From Mycolicibacterium sp. ND9-15 (GTDB taxonomy: Bacteria; Actinomycetota; Actinomycetes; Mycobacteriales; Mycobacteriaceae), in assembly GCF_035918395.1 (NCBI RefSeq), contig NZ_CP142362.1, positions 3,323,501-3,387,500 on the forward strand: DNA of 64,000 bases, read 5' to 3'. The notes under the pieces were generated by a model. That model made no database searches. It worked only from the letters and a program-made list of their open reading frames with translations, and was not told the origin of the DNA. Shown in pieces: positions 61,121-64,000 of the stretch. The translations under genes and the position numbers were made by a program. Position 1 is the first letter of the stretch. Each line of letters starts with the position of its first letter.

Positions 61121-62238
61121 TGATCCGGGCAGCCCTGCGTCTCGGCTTCGGCACGGCCTCGCTGCTGGCCGGTGGCTGGCTGGTGCGCGCCCTGCACGGC
61201 GCGCCGGCGGCGCTGGGCGCCGGGCCCGCGGAGATCGAACCCGTGGCACGGCGCTCGTCGAACTACCGCGAGGGCGTGTTCGTCAACATCGAACCGGCAT
61301 CGATGCTGAGCATCGACCAGGAGCAACAGCGACTGCTGGTGCGCGAGTTGATCGGATCCCGCAACGCCGCCAGGCCGGGCGGAACGATCCCCGTCGTCAC
61401 ACCGTCTTCCACCGAACCCGCCTCGACGCGGTTGTCGGCATGCTGGTTCGGCCACTCGTCGGCGCTCGTCGAACTCGACGGCTACCGCGTGCTGGCCGAC
61501 CCCGTGTGGAGCCGCCGGTGCTCGCCGTCGGCGACCGTCGGCCCCGAGCGCATGCACGAGGTGCCCGCACCGCTCGAGTCGCTGGCCGCCGTCGATGCCA
61601 TCGTGATCAGCCACGACCACTACGACCACCTCGACATGGAGACGATCGCCGGCCTCGCGCGGACCCAGCGCGCACCGTTCGTCGTCCCGCTCGGCATCGG
61701 CGCCCACCTGCGCAAGTGGGGGATCCCGGAGAGCCGCATCGTCGAGCTCGACTGGTTCGAGGGCCACACGATCGGTGAGCTCACCTTGATATGCACCCCG
61801 GCGCGGCACTTCTCCGGTCGCGCGTTCTCCCGCAACACCACGCTGTGGGCGTCCTGGGTGATCATCGGGCCCCGGCACCGCGCCTTCTTCGGCGGCGACA
61901 CCGGGTACACCAAGAGCTTCGCCCAGATCGGGATGGATCACGGACCGTTCGACCTGACGCTGCTGCCCGTCGGCGCCTACCATCCCGCCTGGCCCGACAT
62001 CCACATGAACCCCGAGGAGGCGGTGCGCGCGCACCTCGACGTCGCCGAGGCGGACCGGGGACTTCTGGTGCCGATCCACTGGGCCACCTTTCGGCTCGCC
62101 CCACACCCGTGGGCGGAACCGGTGGAGCGGCTGTTGCGGGCCGCCGACGCGGAGAAGGTGCAGCTTGCGGTGCCCAAGCCGGGTCAGCGGGTGGCGACGG
62201 ACGCGGCGCCGCCGCTGGATCCATGGTGGCGGTTCTAG
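61120..62238 (+). CDS. Metallo-beta-lactamase-fold hydrolase (NAPE-PLD-like, Rv0906-type)
   Basis: 372 residues; the ATG overlaps the echA6 stop. The N-terminus has a hydrophobic segment (RLGFGTASLLAGGWLV) that may anchor or export it. The metal-binding motif SHDHYDHLD (HxHxDH) is complete. Further ligands are in TPARHFSGR, FFGGDTGY and VPIHWATF. This is the pattern of NAPE-phospholipase D-like lipid hydrolases. It corresponds in position and sequence to Rv0906 of M. tuberculosis. The substrate is not known from sequence. Confidence 0.9.
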   Translation: MIRAALRLGFGTASLLAGGWLVRALHGAPAALGAGPAEIEPVARRSSNYREGVFVNIEPASMLSIDQEQQRLLVRELIGSRNAARPGGTIPVVTPSSTEPASTRLSACWFGHSSALVELDGYRVLADPVWSRRCSPSATVGPERMHEVPAPLESLAAVDAIVISHDHYDHLDMETIAGLARTQRAPFVVPLGIGAHLRKWGIPESRIVELDWFEGHTIGELTLICTPARHFSGRAFSRNTTLWASWVIIGPRHRAFFGGDTGYTKSFAQIGMDHGPFDLTLLPVGAYHPAWPDIHMNPEEAVRAHLDVAEADRGLLVPIHWATFRLAPHPWAEPVERLLRAADAEKVQLAVPKPGQRVATDAAPPLDPWWRF

Positions 62239-62304
62239 CTCCTGGGGCCGGCCACTCGCGGTTCGCGTGCAACAACCGCCCGTTCGGCGGTTACGGTTCA
62301 GGTC

Positions 62305-63885
62305 ATGAACGCACTGGCGAGGGTGGCCGTCGCGGGACTGCTGCTCGTCGCGGGTTGCGGAGCGGAGCCACCCGAACCCGCTCCGCCCGCCTCGCCCACC
62401 GCGCAGCCCGACGCTCCGCCACCGCTGGTGCCCGCGATGCCGCTGCCCCAGAACGCGGTCGACAACGCGGTGGCGAAACTCGACGGCATCGCCCAGGACC
62501 TCATGAAGAAGTCGGGCATCCCCGGGATGGCGGTGGCCGTCGTCCATGCTGGAAAGACCGTGTACGCCAAAGGCTTCGGCGTGCGCGACGTCAAGACCCG
62601 AGAGAAGGTCGACCCCGATACCGTCTTCCAGCTCGCGTCGGTGTCGAAATCGCTGGCGGCGACGGTCGTCGCACACCAGGTCGGGGTGAACGCGGTGCAG
62701 TGGGACACCCCGATCGTGTCCGAGCTGCCGTGGTTCGCGCTGTCCGACCCGTTCACCACCCGGATGGTGAGCGTCGGCGACATGATGTCGCACCGTTCCG
62801 GGCTGCCCGACCACGCCGGTGACATGCTCGAAGACCTCGGCTACGACCGCAGGCAGGTGCTCGACCGGCTCCGCCAGCTTCCCCTGGACCCGTTCCGAAT
62901 CTCCTACGCATACACGAACTTCGGCTTCACCGCCGGAGCCGAGGCGGTCGCGGTCAACGCGGGCAAACCGTGGGAGGTGCTCGCCGACGAGGTGCTGTTC
63001 GACCCGCTCGCCATGGACGCGACGAGCTACCGGTTCACCGACTACGAGGCCGCGACGAACCGCGCCGTCGGCCATATCCACGTCGACGGGCGCTACGAAC
63101 CCTCCTATGTGCGCGACGCCGACGCGGAAGCGCCCGCGGGCGGAGCGAGTTCGTCGGTCAACGACATGACACGCTGGCTGGCCATGGTGCTGGCCGACGG
63201 CACACATGACGGTAGGTCGATCGTCGACCCGAAGGCGCTGCTGCCCGCGCTCACGCCGCAGATCGTGTCGAGTCCGGCGACGGAACCCGCGATGCGGTCC
63301 GGCTTCTACGGATTCGGCTTCAACGTCTCGGCTTCGTCGGCGGCCCGCATGGAGATCAGCCACTCGGGCGCGTTCCAACTCGGCGCCGGAACGAACTTCG
63401 TGATCCTGCCGTCGGCCGACGTGGCGATCGTCGCGCTCACCAACGCCACGCCCTCGGGGGTGCCCGAGGCGTTGACCGCCGAGTTCGCCGATCTCGTGCA
63501 GTTCGGCGAGGTGCGCGAGGACTGGTACGGCCTCTACAGCGGGGTCTTCGCCAAGATGGACAAGCCCGTCGGGTCCTTGGTCGGCAAGCAGCCGCCGGCC
63601 AATGCCGCGCCGCCGGCGCCGTTGGCGTCGTACGTCGGTACCTATGGCAACGACTACTGGGGACCCGCCCGGGTCACCGAACGTGGCGGCCGGCTCCGGC
63701 TGGCGCTGGGCTCCAAGCTCGACGTGCCGCTCACCCATTGGTCAGGCAACACTTTCACGTTCGAGTTCGTCAACGAGAACGCCCCTCCGGGAACGGTATC
63801 CACCGCAGTGTTCGATTCAGTCGACGGCAACAAGCTCACCCTCGAGTACTACGACACGTTCAAGAAGGGGACGTTCGTCAAGTGA
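62305..63885 (+). CDS. Lipoprotein serine hydrolase, beta-lactamase/PBP class C type (Rv0907-type)
   Basis: 526 residues. The signal ends with a lipobox (LLLVAGC-G), so it is a likely lipoprotein. The serine-hydrolase motifs are SVSK (SxxK, in LASVSKSLAATV) and YAYTN (YxN). A later SHSGAFQLG may serve as the KTG-like element. The C-terminal domain (SYVGTYGNDYWGPARV onward) is the lipocalin-like domain common in this class. It corresponds to Rv0907. Possible esterase or peptidase activity at the cell envelope. It overlaps ctpE by GTGA. Confidence 0.9.
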   Translation: MNALARVAVAGLLLVAGCGAEPPEPAPPASPTAQPDAPPPLVPAMPLPQNAVDNAVAKLDGIAQDLMKKSGIPGMAVAVVHAGKTVYAKGFGVRDVKTREKVDPDTVFQLASVSKSLAATVVAHQVGVNAVQWDTPIVSELPWFALSDPFTTRMVSVGDMMSHRSGLPDHAGDMLEDLGYDRRQVLDRLRQLPLDPFRISYAYTNFGFTAGAEAVAVNAGKPWEVLADEVLFDPLAMDATSYRFTDYEAATNRAVGHIHVDGRYEPSYVRDADAEAPAGGASSSVNDMTRWLAMVLADGTHDGRSIVDPKALLPALTPQIVSSPATEPAMRSGFYGFGFNVSASSAARMEISHSGAFQLGAGTNFVILPSADVAIVALTNATPSGVPEALTAEFADLVQFGEVREDWYGLYSGVFAKMDKPVGSLVGKQPPANAAPPAPLASYVGTYGNDYWGPARVTERGGRLRLALGSKLDVPLTHWSGNTFTFEFVNENAPPGTVSTAVFDSVDGNKLTLEYYDTFKKGTFVK

Positions 63886-64000
63886 CCACCGCACCCGAAG
63901 TTCAGGCCGTCGGGCTGACCGACGCCGAGGTCGCGCAACGCATCGCCGAAGGCAAGACCAACGACGTACCGACGCGGGCGGCGCGCAGCGTATCCGAGAT
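63882..64000 (+). CDS. ctpE: Cation-transporting P-type ATPase CtpE, N-terminus (cut by window edge)
   Basis: The 39 codons present read VTTAPEVQAVGLTDAEVAQR and continue IAEGKTNDVPTRAARSVSE, the cytoplasmic start of the P-type ATPase family and close to what I recall of Rv0908. The start GTG overlaps the previous stop. In mycobacteria CtpE is reported as a calcium uptake pump. The rest lies outside the window. Confidence 0.85.
   Translation, partial: MTTAPEVQAVGLTDAEVAQRIAEGKTNDVPTRAARSVSE

Noticed and set aside
61000..63738. 912-codon open frame on the minus strand across the Rv0906- and Rv0907-like genes
   Set aside because: Overlaps two genes with clear catalytic motifs and has only Gly/Arg/Val/His-rich shadow composition.

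Overview
The window looks like a chromosomal segment of a nontuberculous mycobacterium (Mycobacterium/Mycolicibacterium). The right end has the mycobacterial gene order accD3 - echA6 - Rv0906-like - Rv0907-like - ctpE. A mycobacterial hemophore-like protein lies nearby, most of the window is GC-rich, and the left half carries glycopeptidolipid-type glycosyltransferases next to a very large non-ribosomal peptide synthetase (NRPS).

Left half (1-38675): a lipopeptide or glycolipopeptide biosynthesis locus. It holds a truncated glycosyltransferase at the edge, an HxxxDG acyltransferase, a SAM methyltransferase, two tandem paralogous GT-B glycosyltransferases with matching promoters, a decayed mbtH-like gene, and one 32.3-kb NRPS gene of about 10,755 residues. 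I read the NRPS as C-A-T-E / C-A-T / C-A-T-E / C-A-T / C-A-T / C-A-T-E / C-A-T / C-A-T-E / C-T: eight adenylation domains, four epimerases, nine carriers, a starter condensation domain, a last module with no adenylation domain, and no releasing domain. The DCL- or LCL-type condensation domains match the epimerase positions, so an N-acylated octapeptide with D residues at 1, 3, 6 and 8 is predicted. Modules 4-6 come from a tandem 3,168-bp A-T-C repeat that is almost identical at DNA level. The A domains of modules 7 and 8 are also near-identical, and the E-C pairs of modules 1/2 and 8/9 are close repeats. The gene has been rebuilt recently by internal recombination.

Middle (38718-52619): a methyltransferase-like membrane protein, then a graveyard of mobile elements. 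An intact IS701-family element, an IS5-family element and a dead IS701 relic are packed on one CTAG target. A two-gene ABC exporter follows, then an IS3-family element with a frameshifted orfB. Last is an IS1634-family transposase gene broken by a three-recombinase RIT element with 102-bp perfect terminal inverted repeats and an odd 32-bp palindrome at one junction.

Right part (52922-64000): a VapBC-like toxin-antitoxin pair whose toxin has an extra C-terminal domain, a second copy of the membrane methyltransferase, a secreted hemophore-like protein, an oxidoreductase/epoxide hydrolase pair, a frameshifted membrane protein, and the conserved accD3-to-ctpE block.

Working model: the NRPS would make an acylated peptide, and the glycosyltransferases, methyltransferase and acyltransferase would decorate it. 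The ABC pair is a possible but unproven exporter. No fatty-acyl-AMP ligase, MmpL transporter or release enzyme is seen here; the locus continues to the left of the window.
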